Source: Erythrophleum ivorense (lineage: Eukaryota; Streptophyta; Magnoliopsida; Fabales; Fabaceae). Taken from it: 64,000 nucleotides of DNA. The stretch covers positions 1,054,001 through 1,118,000 of the forward strand of contig JAIUCV010000023.1 of assembly GCA_026724425.1 (NCBI GenBank), in the 5' to 3' direction. The position numbers and the translations under genes were made by a program. Each line of letters opens with the position of its first letter. The first letter of the stretch is position 1. The notes below the pieces were generated by a model, which did not search any database, was not told the origin of the DNA, and saw only the letters and a program-made list of their open reading frames with translations. Shown here piece by piece: positions 46,327 through 57,602 of the stretch.

Positions 46327-47881
46327 CTTAAACCTTTGCACTCCTGGGCAAAACTCAAAATTCCAAGATGAAAGAATGACTTGAAACACCTAGCTTGTGG
46401 AATGGCAAGTAGAAAATTAAAACGGAAAGAAAGTGTAAAAATCACAAGCTAGAGAATGATCACATCTTTTCATCCCTTCAACAGTCAAAGCAACTTTACT
46501 TGCATCAGGAAATAAGTTCCATGGCAATTTCATTTGAAAAGAATGAATCAAAATGCATAGCCCTCACTTGGATTAGTGTTTACTCTCAACTTTCAAGTGT
46601 TTAAGGTATTATGGATCACTCAAATTTCCACCTATCAAAACCTCACTACCATAAGCTTGTCAAGCTTCTAAATCTCCACCACCCATGCCAAATGCAAAGC
46701 ACAAATCAAGAGGACTTTATTCAGGATTGTAATGCAGTTAAGGAAGTGAAATAAATGGATACAAAAATAAGGGGAAAACAAGTGACAAATAGAATACCTT
46801 AGAGATCTCAAGAGCAATAAAATGAGACTTATGATGAGGAAAATGTGCAATTTGAAGGCCTTATTTCCAACAAGTATAGGCAACTATAAACTCAATTTGT
46901 AAGACTTCCCTCTTTTGATTTTCTTTTCTTTCTTTTCTTTTCTTTGCTTTTTTTTTTTCAATTGCTTTCTTTTTGCTTTTCCATCTCTTTTTTTTTTCGT
47001 CTCTATCTCTTCTTTTCTTTGCATTTTTCTTTTCTCAAGACAATTTCCTCAACTTTTAATAACCATGGCCTAAATGGATGTAAGACACATATTCTCTCAT
47101 CCCAATTAGATGTAATGCTCCTTAAAATCCCTAAAGCATCCTAAAACAAGGTGGAGAACATTTTTAATGGCTATGGCTAACAAGAAAAGAAAATTAAGGT
47201 TCAAAGTGGCTAAACAATGGATAAACTGAATGTAGGTTGGCTTTTTGGCTATGTAGCTACAAAAAGAAATGAATGCCTCATCATTTTCATGCATGCAAAT
47301 GTAAATGTAGTCTCAACAAAGAATCAAGACAAGTTCTAGAGTGAAAATAGTGATAGGTGGATACACACTAGAAATGAACAATTCAGGCTCAAATTCTCAC
47401 CAGCTAATGGCTATCAACCAATTCATTGAAATCAAATTCATTGCCACTTCACTTGAATCAAGACACAAGATCTATTACTTATCATGTCTAGGTGAATCCA
47501 AGCTATAATCATCTCAACTTTTAATTTCCATAGGAAAACTGAAAAGAATCATGCTATTTTTCAAAAAAATTTCTCAATTTTTTTTTTTTTTAACAAGGGC
47601 CAAATAGAATGGAATGAAATAGCTCTCCCCCCACACTTAAATATTGCATTGTCCTCAATGCCAGCACACAATCCAGTAAACAGATGAAAGCACAATATAA
47701 AGAGAGTGAAAGGAGAGAATACAACCGGATGAGCTTGAATCGAAGATTTCAAAGTTGGCTTAGAGTCCTATGTAGCTGGTTAGCACCCTTTTATTTCCTA
47801 AAAAATAAAGACAAACTGTAATGCAAAAAAGAAAAAGAGAAAACTACATCCTCTACTAAATAGAACTATATTAAATATTAA
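46327..47881 (-). other. Long 3' noncoding interior of the element
   Basis: About 1.55 kb between the long ORF and the polypurine tract, without any pol motif on either strand. It includes a T-rich tract near 46915-47040 (plus strand). Possibly packaging or RNA-processing sequence; nothing specific is seen. Confidence 0.5.
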
Positions 47882-49810
47882 CTAATCATACGTATCAAAA
47901 ACTAAAATTAAAACTGCTTTATTCCTTCTTAGCTGAATAACTTTAAGTCTAACCATTTTAAAGCATTTGGATTGATCATGCAGAGATGATTCATGGACTT
48001 CCTCAACCATCAGTAGTTTAGGAAATTTATATTCAGCAATTTCACAAGCAAGAAAAGAAGGAAAATCAGATTTAAGACATTTAAAATCAAAGAAAGAAAA
48101 TTTAAAATCAAAACTTTCTAAAAATCTATTAAAGCCAATAAAATCTACTGGACTCCCATCAGTAAGAGTCACTGCATCAACAAAAAAATTTAATTGTAAC
48201 TTCCCACAGTCCTTCGAGTTCAAGGTGTCTGTCAGCTGCTTCTCCTCAACCAAGAGAGTCTGTGGCTTGTTGGGAATTAACTCACCAACTTCAAGAATTT
48301 GTTCAGGACTCTCAACAAGAGAAATAGTATCTTCCCTGACCAAAGAGACATCAGTAGGCTCACAAGATTCTAAACAATTATCAATAACAAAATTCAGTGT
48401 CTTACTAGTATCAATAATAGCATAAGTATCAATGGGATTTTCAATATCAGCATTATCACTATGCATTCCCTCATCAATACTAGTATGATCAGGAGAATCA
48501 ATTTTATTGACAGATTCAGTGCAAGCAAAGGACTCTATGGATTCAACAGGCTTATCAGACTCCAGAAATTCATTAATCTCAGCACACACAGGACATGCAT
48601 GTATATCATCACATGAACATTTAGGAGTTGGGTCTGAATTATCAATAAGCTGTCCAACAATTTCAATATCTATATCATTATCACATGCTACTTTCATTGT
48701 TTCATCAGTCATACCCTCATAAGCTAGTGAGGAATCATGTTGATTAGAATATGTAAGGGACTCACTAGACTCAATGAAAGCATTAATTTGAGAACATCTA
48801 TCATATATAGTGGGTCCAGCACACACACGATCAACAGAATCATTTAAATCATTTATGTCACATGATCCAGATGGTATGCTATCTTTAAATTCAGTGGATG
48901 CATCGTCAATAGACTTATCAACCAATTCCACACTAAGAACAGAATGATCATTATATTCTAGATCACCCCCACACTTATCCACTACCCTAGACTCAATAGA
49001 TTCATCATTAATAGATTCAGACATGAATTCATCACTACAATCATAGCTAGGAGTAGAATTTTCAAGTGCATCAGTACACAAGGATTCATGAACATCAACA
49101 AATGTGTCAATTTTGTTTAATGAGTGACCATAATCAACCAGATCAGGATATTCAACAACAATTTCCTTATGCAATTCAGAATCAACAACATTATATGCAG
49201 CAAAAGTCACAGTGCTATCAAGCAAATCAGATTTAGTTTCAATCAATTGCAAAGTATTAGAAGATGGAAGGATATTTCTCGATGAATAGGACTCTTCCTC
49301 CTCTAAACATTCCCTTCTAATTTGCTCTTCAATTGATTCATTAGCACTTGAAGTAGGTTGATTCATTTGAAATCCTGAATCCATCATGAGGTTGTCCATC
49401 ATTTGTTGATCTTGGAGTTGCAACCATTTAGTTCCACGTTGGACCATTTGTTCCAATTGTTGGTTTTGAATAATACAAGCTTCTATTAGCTGCTCTTCCC
49501 AACTTTGTTCCCTTTGGACCTCTTGTTGCATATATCCCTCATGATAATTGTAATTATCATACTTTGGCTCTTGCTTATGGAAGGTGTGGTATGGCTCATA
49601 ATTATGGTGGTAATTGGGGTGTACCCCATATGAATTGTGATATGATTAGTAGCATGGTTGTTGGACTTGTTGGTGTTGTTGTGCTTGCTGTTCTTGTCTT
49701 TGTTGTTCAAGAAAACCTTGAAGCATTGACATGGCTTCATCCAACTTCTGAGAAATCCTATGCTCTGTACAAGAATCATCTATACCTTGATTAGAATAAT
49801 AATGATCCAT
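47882..49810 (-). CDS. Element-encoded 642-codon ORF, unrecognised acidic protein (one internal stop)
   Basis: From ATG at 49810 the frame is open for 54 codons, stops at TAA (49648-49646), then is open to 47882. The open part from the Met at 49531 is 549 codons. The N-terminus (MDHYYSNQGIDDSCTEHRIS) is followed by a Gln-rich helix-like run QQRQEQQAQQHQQVQQ, a Tyr/His-rich stretch, and another Gln/Glu-rich stretch (EQLIEACIIQNQQLEQMVQR). Most of the rest is Asp/Glu/Ser-rich and looks disordered. Counting from Met 49531, two imperfect repeats start CSQINAFIES (about 246) and CAEINEFLES (about 316), both leading to an EGM. Just before the second lies a CSCDDIHACPVC cluster (305-316) that could bind metal. 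No gag knuckle, protease or RT. It is the only long reading frame of the element, at gag position after the primer site. Function unknown; a Gag-like or accessory role is a guess. Confidence 0.7.
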
Positions 49811-50329
49811 TTGAAGCAAAGAAAAATGAGAGGTTCAATTGATTTCAGCACAAAAACAATTCACTAACAAATTATAATTAAAATTAATTATAATTCAAGA
49901 AAATAAAATTCAAATGAAGCTAAGACTTACCTAACTATCAAAAACACTCCTAAATAGAAGTTAATGATGTAAAATAAACTCACAAAAATTAAAGAAATTA
50001 AATTCAGAAAAATTGAAAAATTTCTAAAAAATTCGAGAAAATACTAAAAAAAATTCAAAAAAGTGCCTTAAACATTAGAATTTGGCCAAAAAATGATGCA
50101 CCAAATAGCTTTGCTATTACTTTTGCTCAAAACACCCAAAAACCTTGGAAAACAAAGTTTGAGAATTTTCTAGGCGCTTAAAACAAAATTTTCAGCAATC
50201 AGGCAAGTTAATGTGCAACACCGAATTTAGCAAAATCCAAGTTCAAAACAAAACAAAAATTAAACAAAAATAGAATAAAAATAAAGCTAAAACACTTAGA
50301 AAACTTTCTTAAATAATTGAAAATCCAAT
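49811..50329 (-). other. 5' leader of the element between primer site and ORF
   Basis: About 520 bp of AT-rich noncoding sequence, the expected place for a packaging signal. No motif identified. The 80-codon frame at 50208-50450 runs across the primer site into the LTR and is not a gene. Confidence 0.5.
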
Positions 50330-50347
50330 TCCCCGGCAACGGCGCCA
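50330..50347 (-). other. Primer-binding site (tRNA-Asp type)
   Basis: The minus strand TGGCGCCGTTGCCGGGGA begins 5 nt inside the 5' LTR boundary. This is the classic Athila/Tat primer site. Confidence 0.9.
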
Positions 50348-50352
50348 AATTT

Positions 50353-52721
50353 TGAGTGGATCGTCGCATAACCCTCAAAATAATATTAGGCTGATAGAAT
50401 ATATAGTTAGTGGCACAACCTAGGTCATCTCCCTCAGAATTGGCGTTCAATGTTTAATTGAGTTTTCTAAATATTAAAAGACTCTAAAAATTCCTAAACT
50501 AAGGGGGTTTAAACTATCCTAAAACTAAATTGTATTAAAATTCCTAAATTCTATCTAATTGGATGAATTATGAATGAAAGATGGTCTTCTGACTAGCTTC
50601 GGATTCGTCCCTTGGTATCCACTATCCTTATCCTACTCTAATTGTGATTTATTATGGTCTAAGAGTTCCTAATCGTGTTCATAACAATTAATCTTGGGTA
50701 ACCACTCAAGATACAAGAAATCAACGATCTAATGTTGAATTGAAACCTCACATCCAAATTGAATTGTCAATTCTTGTTTTTAAGATCAATGAACACTCAA
50801 TTTGATTGATTAACTAATTGATTAACCTCTGAATCATCCTAAATATTTAATTAACCAACTAAACATTAAGGAATCTTCAAATTAAACAATTAAGCTCACT
50901 CATGTATTTTATCGAATACCTTCGAAGCATACATGGAATTTAGATAATATTGAAATTAATTAGATCAATTAATCAACAAAAATATTTTCTAATTAGTGTC
51001 TAACCAGCCACTAATTACAATTACACAAATCTCTTATCAAATACATCTTAAACAAGAAAATAAATGAAAGAGAAAAAGTGTAGGAAAAATATGAAAATTC
51101 TTAGCCCAAAAATTCTATGTTCTCTCCATGGATTCAAGCTTCTCCAAGAGATTCTTCCTTGCTAGCCTCAAGATGGATTAGAGAATCATGGAATGTAGAT
51201 AAAAGATGGAATGGAGTGAATGGGAATGAGGATGGAATGGATGAATTAATGGTGTTGGACGAAGGAGTGGAGTGGATGATTGCCTCTTGGATGAATGGTT
51301 GGTCGAATAAATAGGCAAAGAGTTGCTAAGAGTTTGAGGCGTGATTGAGTTGGATTCAATGAATGATGGAGGCGTGTATATGCTGGAGAGGCATGAATAA
51401 ATCAGAGACGTATATAATAATAATTCCACGTGCTCACTTGCAGCCTCTTTTATGCGTATCATGCTTGGATCTGAACTCTTTCTTCCTTTAAACCCCACGT
51501 GCTCAGCTGCTTATCTTCTTTTCGTTGTTTTTCTTAACGTCAGCCCCTCCCACGTCTCCAGCCTTTTCTTATTCATGTTTGTTTATTCTATATGTATACG
51601 ATGGGTCCCACTTCATTCCATATAATATCAAGATTCATGCAATCATGTTCAGCTTCTTCATTTTTCTGCCCAGTTTCTTCACTTCAGCGTCTTCCTTCTT
51701 CTCCTTTTTCTCGTAGCTCTTTCCCAGCTCATGCACTCTACATCCAGTAGCTCAAGTTTACGTGTTGCTTCTCCTTCACGTGTCTGTGCATGTGTTTTGC
51801 TCATTCAGCTTGTCATCCCATCAGAATGAAGAAGCAGTCTCCCACGTGAAGATCAGCGTCTCCAGCTCTCTGCAGCTCGTTGCTTCTGCGTTTCTCAGCT
51901 CATGTAGTCTCATGTTTCGTTCAAGTTCAGCTCGAGTTCCTTCCATGCTTCTTGCGATTTTATCGTGGCTTTTGTTTTCTATTCGAACCAGAACCCATGT
52001 CAGAACCAAGCTTCATCTGTTGCCTCCTATATTTGCTGCTCATTGTGCATCTTCTTCACGTTGGCTGCCTCGTCTTTTTCATCTTTACGTGGCTTCTTCC
52101 CTTAAGTCCAGCCCAGCTCCCTTTTAGCGTCACTTTCACGTCGGTTTTCTTCATGCACGTTACAGCTGCTGCCCATGCTTCCTTCTTCACTTGTTTTTCA
52201 TGTTAATCTCCTTTCATGCTGCTCGTGCACTGTAGCTGCTCGTAGCAATCCACGTTCTACCCCATGTAGCTCATTCTTCTCTGTTCTGGAGCTTCCAACC
52301 CAAGCCAAAGTCTCGTGTGTTGCTACTCTTCTTTGTTTACTTCAAGTGAGAGAAGGGAACTTGTGCAAGCTGCTGTGGGAACATGCTGGACGAGTGCATG
52401 AGTATGTGTCTTCCATGAGAGAAACAAGGGTGCTGGAGCTTGCTCCTTCTTAAAACTCATTTCTCTTATTCAAATGGTATTTTATTCTTCCATTCCAGTT
52501 CCAATGCTCTTCAAAAATCTGCAGAAATAATAGGAAGAAATATTCACAAAATTATTTGAGATAAAATTTAGCGTTAAAAACCTATAATTTGTAAATTAAT
52601 TCCTAAAATGTAAAAATGGCCACTAAAACAAAATTCCATTTAATTAGACTCCTAGAACCATATTTTGAATTAAAATGTCTAAATTTAAGGAGAATGAAAT
52701 GTATATAAATTATGCTTATCA
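50353..52721 (-). repeat. 5' LTR (element orientation) of the Tat/Athila-type element
   Basis: Plus-strand ends TGAGTGGATC and ATGCTTATCA, 2369 bp, colinear with 43946-46314 without gaps. Confidence 0.93.
51409..52256 (-). promoter_or_regulatory. Cluster of ~13 ACGT-core motifs upstream in the 5' LTR
   Basis: Cores near 51411, 51427, 51496, 51536, 51551, 51760, 51776, 51844, 52057, 52086, 52136, 52155 and 52251, several as CACGTG. In the element's orientation they lie in the upstream half of the LTR, where U3 enhancer sequence is expected. Confidence 0.65.
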
Positions 52722-52860
52722 ATGGTTAAGTTAAACTTTCTTATTGGTGGATTTGAAAGACTCTCTTACTTAGACCTATTAATTATTTTGATGATATAAA
52801 TTCATAGTTAGAGTGTTGATAATCTTTAAGTTATCATATTATGTTCGGAATAGTTTCTTT

Positions 52861-53048
52861 TATTATCGTATAAAAGAGAAAATGATTAATTTTCTCTTAA
52901 CCAGAGTTAGTTACAGTAGTTAGTGATCAGTTTGTTATATTTCGTTAAGTTGTATTCTTTCCATTGTAAAAGGTCTCTGTATAAATAGGACAATGTACCT
53001 ATTAGAAAAGCAAGAATGAATATTATGCTTCCATACCAATTTGTAATA
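52861..53048 (+). repeat. 5' LTR of the copia element
   Basis: 188 bp, with TATA box TATAAATA at 52980-52987. Nine differences from the 3' LTR, eight of them transitions. Confidence 0.93.
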
Positions 53049-53060
53049 TGGTATCAGAGC
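53049..53060 (+). other. Primer-binding site (initiator tRNA-Met)
   Basis: TGGTATCAGAGC immediately follows the 5' LTR, as in most copia elements. Confidence 0.92.
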
Positions 53061-53105
53061 TACAGCTTACCCCCTTCCAAATTCTAAAACCCTATCGTTC
53101 TCACC

Positions 53106-54010
53106 ATGTTTGGAACCAACTCCGATAATAACACCGGGGTATCTTCGATGCAAGTTACGGAAGTATTGCAAAATGTAGCTAGCCCTTACTACCTCCACCC
53201 AAATGAAAATCCTTCTCTGATTCTTGTGTCCCCTGTTCTTTCTGGACCCAATTATCATTCTTGGTCCCATGCCTTGAAAATGGCATTGATGTTTAAAAAT
53301 AAAATCAAGTTTGTCGATCGAAGCATCTTGCCGCCTACAAACAACAATCCACTCTATTCAGCCGGGGAAAGGTGTAATACAATGGTTCTTTCATGGCTGA
53401 CGCGATCGATCTCATCGCAGATAGCCCAGAGCATTCTCTAGATAGATAAGGCATATGAAGTATGGGACGACTTGAGAACAGGTTTTCCCAAAGTGATGTC
53501 TTTAGAATTGTTGAGATTCAGGAGGGGATTCACAGTTTCAAGCAAGGCGACATATCAATCAGTGACTATTTCACAAGATTAAAAATCCTATGAGACGAGT
53601 TACTTAATCTTAGACCTATGCAAACGTGTACATGTGAGCCAAAATGTATGTGTGGCACGGTTGATCTTGCTAGGAACTACATGCAGCAAGATTACACCAT
53701 TCGATTCTTGAAAGGTCTAAATGAAAGGTTTACTCATGTGAAATCTCAAATAATGTTGATTGAGCCACTGCCTTCTGTCAATAGAGTTTTCTTATTGATC
53801 CTACAACAAGAACGTGAGATGGGACTCCCCTGTGTCAACATTGAGCTTATTGCATTAATAAGTAAGGCAGTCCAATCATAGAGACAGTAGTCACAGAATG
53901 GGTTTCAAACAAGAATAAGTGGCAATGTTAAGCAATGCACGTTTTGTGGAAAATTCAAGCATACGGTGGATACATGTTACAAGAAACATGGGTACCCACC
54001 AGGTTACAAA
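53106..54010 (+). pseudogene. Copia gag, broken
   Basis: ATG 53106 opens MFGTNSDNNTG. The conserved N-terminal block follows, with YYLHPNENPSLILVSPVLSG and NYHSWSHALKMALMFKNK. A TAG at 53439 cuts it. In shifted frame, IHSFKQGDISISDYFTRLKI and DYTIRFLKGLNERFTHVKSQ continue the gag core, ending with a CX2CX4HX4C knuckle (CTFCGKFKHTVDTC, about 53938-53979). At least four stops and one frameshift. Confidence 0.88.
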
Positions 54011-55400
54011 ACTAGAAACTTCTTACAAGGGTCTATCAACTTTGTTTCTAGCGAGAATCATAACGGAAGGGATAGTACTGAGTATAAAATCAGATTAACA
54101 CCTGAACAATATGAAAAGCTGCTGTTGCTTATCCAAGCAGGAAACAATAAGTCTCAAACCTCAGCTTCATCTCATTCTATTAACCATGTTTCCTCCCAAG
54201 GTAGCCATGTCACCTTACTCATTAAGTGTAAGATAAACTCTTGGATAGTAGATTCCAGTGCCATTAACCATATTTGCTTTTCTTTGTCTTCCTTTACCTC
54301 TTACAGAAAAATAGATCCAATAGAAGTAAAATTACCTAATGGCACTAGTATTGTTGCTCATTACTTAGGGACCATTCACTTTTCTGCCTCATTTTATCTT
54401 TGTGATGTCTTTATACATACTTGAATTTCAGTTTAATCTCATTTCAATCACAAAATTAACTGCACACCTTGATTGTTGTCTTATTTTTCAGAGAATCAAT
54501 TGCCTTATAATCAGCCTGCCATTATGGAAGATGATTGGTTCAGCTAACGTAAAAGAAGGGCTCTACCTGATGGATAGAAATGCAGAACCTACTCAAAGTC
54601 TTGTGAATCATGCCTATACCATAATTAATGTAAACAAACCCTTTGATCTTTGGCATTTTCGTTTAGGTCATCCCTCTAAGACCACTTTGAACAATATACA
54701 GCACCACTTCCCTTCAATACCTTGTAATTCCTCTCTTGAATGCTGTGATGTTTGCCATTTTGCTAAACAAAAGAAAATACCATTTCTTGTAAGCAATTCT
54801 TGAGCCAATAAAATTTTTAGTTTAATTCATGTTGATATATGGGGTCTATACCATTTAGCTTTTGTCCATGGGCACAAATATTTGTTGATGATTATTCTAG
54901 ATTCACATGGGTATGTTGCATGAAACAAAAGTCAGAAACTAGAATTTTTCTTCAAATTTTCATCAATACAATCGAAACATAATTTCAAACTAAAATCCAA
55001 ACCATAAGTTCTGATAATGGTCTTGAATTTTCTCTTGATGATTACTATACAAGTAAAGGTATCATACACCAAACTACATGAATTGAAACTCTACAACAAA
55101 ATAGTATTGTGGAAAGAAAACATCAGCATATCCTTAATGTTGCTAGGGCTCTCTTATTTCAAGCAAATCTTTCAAAACTCTATTGGTCATATGCAGTCTC
55201 ACATGCTATTTTCTAATTAATAGACTTCCCACTCCTGTTTTGCAAAATAAAACACCATTTGAAATGTTATACCAAACTAAACCTAATCTTTCCTTCTTAA
55301 AAGTTTTTGGCTACTTATGTTACACCTCTTCCAGCACACAACATAGAACAAAATTCAATCCAAGAACCAGTAAATGTGTTTTTCTTGGATATAAACCAGG
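54010..55400 (+). pseudogene. Copia protease and integrase, broken
   Basis: Protease active site reads WIVDSSAINHIC (about 54240); the usual DSGA is DSSA here. The pre-integrase domain is LWHFRLGHPSKTTL and CCDVCHFAKQKKIPF (54646-54790). The integrase core shows FVDDYSRFTWVC (about 54880), SSDNG (about 55008) and SIVERKHQHILNVARALLFQ (about 55103), so the catalytic D-D-E residues can be traced across frameshifts. The C-terminal part with FGYLCYTSS and KCVFLGYKPGTKGF runs to about 55420. Confidence 0.85.
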
Positions 55401-56820
55401 CACAAAAGGTTTTGTCACTTTAGATATCAAATCTAGGGAAATTCTGGTCTCAAGAAATGTTCATTTTTATAAGTCTATCTTTCCCTTTCAATATTATAAT
55501 GATTTTACTTCATCCACAATTCTTGCTCCTCAAGCTTTCTCAGAACTTGATTTTTCTAATTCATTCCCAAGTTTTCAACACTCTTACACTTCCCGTGAGA
55601 CAATTAAGCAAGAACCAGAATCACATGAATCATTCTTACCTCATTCCATTACAACAGACTCCACTTTCCACCTCCATACCGAGCCTCTTCCCCTAGCACA
55701 TAATTCTACTGATTCAACTTCCACACACTTAGACTCAATTTCAGCTCCAAGAAAATCCACTAGACTCACAAGACCTCCTACCTATCTGCAGGACTATCAT
55801 TGTTCTTTACAAGCATCTTCTCTTACTTCAGCTGCACCATCTTCCATAAAGGCAAGTAGTTTTCATCCTCTTTCTTCTGTTCAATCTTATGATTTTCTGT
55901 CTCCTAAACACAAGCACTTCACTCTTTCAGTCTCTGTTAATACTGAACCTAAAACTTATAACCAAGCTGTTAAACATGAGGTTTGGCGACAAGCAATGAC
56001 TGCTGAGATTCAAGCATTATAGCAGAATTATACTTGGGTGTTAACTGATTTGCCACTTGGGAAGCAACCCATTGGATGCAAATGGGTATACAAAATCAAA
56101 CACAAGGCTGATGGTAGTATTGAAAGATACAAGGCATGCCTTGTAGCCAAGGGTTACACTCAAATGGAAGGAGTTGATTATTTGGATACCTTCTCTCCTG
56201 TTGCTAAACTCACCACTGTTCGATTACTTCTTGCATTAGCAGCAGCAAAGAAATGGCATTTGAAGCAACTTGATGTAAACAATGCCTTTCTTCATGATGA
56301 CTTTCAAGAAGTCTATATGACCTTACCTCCTGGCTTTTCAGTCCCCTCTCTAAACACAGTTTGTAGATTGTAGAAGTCCCTCTATGGCTTGAAACAGGCC
56401 AGCTGACAGTGGTTCTCCAAGCTATCTCAAGCCTTAATTTCTTGTGGTTACTCCCAATCCAAGTTAGATTATTCATTATTTGTCAAGAAAACTGACACTT
56501 CCTTTACTGCCTTACTTGTGTACGTTGATGATGTTATCTTAGCAGGGGATGATCTAGCTGAAATCTCTACTATCAAACAGTTTTTAGATGATTCCTTTAA
56601 AATCAAAGATCTGGGTGACTTGAAGTTTTTTCCTGGACTTGAAATAGCTCGATCTACAAATGGCATATCACTTTATCAGAGGAAATTTGCTCTCGAAATT
56701 CTATCAGATACAGGCTTCCTTGACAGCAAGCCTCTTAAAACACCTATGGCAGACATTCAAAACTATCTAAAGATAGTGGCACCCCCTTATTTGATGCTTC
56801 TACTTATCGAACATTAGTGG
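55400..56820 (+). pseudogene. Copia linker and reverse transcriptase, broken
   Basis: A Ser/Thr/Pro-rich linker (to about 55900) precedes RT. Motifs are KWVYKIKHKADGSIERYKA, LVAKGYTQMEGVDYLDTFSP, RLLLALAAAKKWHLKQLDVN, KSLYGLKQAS and the catalytic YVDD (56521-56532), which is intact. LGDLKFFPGLEIARS follows. Stops at 56020 and 56371 and a TGA near 56404 interrupt the domain. Confidence 0.9.
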
Positions 56821-57380
56821 GACGATTGTTATACCTTACCACCACTCAATCAGACATAGCCTTCGCTGTACAACAACTGAGTCAATTCATCAATTCCCCA
56901 ATTGAAATCCACTTACAGGCTACTCACAGAGTTCTTCGATATCTTAAGTCAGCACTTGGGAAAGGTCTCTTCTTTCTCGTACATTCAAATCTATGCCTCA
57001 AAGCCTTCAGTGACTTTGATTGGGTTGGATGCATTGACACTCATCGTTCCGTCATTGGCTTCTGCATTTTTCTTGATCATTTTTTAATATCGTGGCGCTC
57101 CAAGAAGCAAAGCACTGTCTCCAAATCCTCTTTAGAGGCAGAATATTGAGCTTTTGCCTCCTCTGTCTGTGAGATTCAGTGGCTGCTCTACCTCTTACAT
57201 GATCTCCACATACCGCATCTTGATCCAGTTCTATTATATTATAACAACCAGTTTACTTTACACATTGCAACAAACCCAACTCTGTTACCTATTCCTTGCT
57301 CTGCCCAACTTGTTGACATCTATACCAAACCGTTATCTCCTACTCCTTATCATCATCTACTATCCAAGCTGGGAATGATA
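56817..57380 (+). pseudogene. Copia RNase H, broken
   Basis: GRLLYLTTTQSDIAFAVQQL, HRVLRYLKSALGKGL, FSDFDWVGCIDTHRS and SWRSKKQSTVSKSSLEAEY mark the copia RNase H. A TGA follows the EAEY at 57148, and the rest is out of frame. Confidence 0.88.
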
Positions 57381-57409
57381 GATCTTCATTCTCTAGCTTG
57401 CCGGGGGGG

Positions 57410-57597
57410 TATTATCATATAAAAGAGAAAATGATTAATTTTCTCTTAACTAGAGTTAGTTACAATAGTTAGTGATCAGGTTGTTATATTCCGTTAAGTT
57501 GTATTCTTTCCGTTGTAAAAGGTCTTTGTATAAATAGGACAATGTACCTATCAGAAAAGCAAGAATAAATATTATGCTTCCATACCAATTTGTAATA
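57410..57597 (+). repeat. 3' LTR of the copia element
   Basis: Follows a G7 polypurine tract (57403-57409). Same 188-bp length as the 5' LTR. Confidence 0.93.
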
Positions 57598-57602
57598 TCT
57601 TT

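Larger units (their letters stand above)
43946..52721 (-). mobile_element. Young non-autonomous LTR retrotransposon, Tat/Athila type
   Basis: Two 2369-bp LTRs (43946-46314 and 50353-52721) surround a 4.04-kb interior. A perfect 5-bp TSD ATGGT lies at 43941-43945 and 52722-52726. On the minus strand the primer site is TGGCGCCGTTGCCGGGGA, complementary to the plant tRNA-Asp 3' end and typical of Athila/Tat elements, and the polypurine tract is GTGTGGGGGAATT. The interior has no RT, RNase H or integrase motif, only one long frame (47882-49810). I count about 23 substitutions and no indels between LTRs (about 1%), so insertion was recent. Mobilisation would need enzymes from an autonomous relative. 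Confidence 0.93.
52861..57597 (+). mobile_element. Ty1/copia retrotransposon with short LTRs
   Basis: The 188-bp LTRs at 52861-53048 and 57410-57597 begin TATTATC and end TTGTAATA, so the terminal inverted repeat is TATTA/TAATA instead of the usual TG/CA. A perfect 5-bp TSD TCTTT flanks it (52856-52860, 57598-57602). Primer site TGGTATCAGAGC (53049-53060) matches tRNA-Met; a G7 polypurine tract ends at 57409. The gag, protease, integrase, RT and RNase H order is copia type. The LTRs differ at 9 of 188 sites. Stops and frameshifts throughout make it inactive. Confidence 0.95.

Noticed and set aside
48225..48722. Plus-strand Ser-rich frames of 66 and 71 codons
   Set aside because: Antisense shadows of the long minus-strand ORF of the LTR element.
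53067..53270. 67-codon minus-strand frame over copia gag
   Set aside because: Shadow of the gag gene on the other strand.
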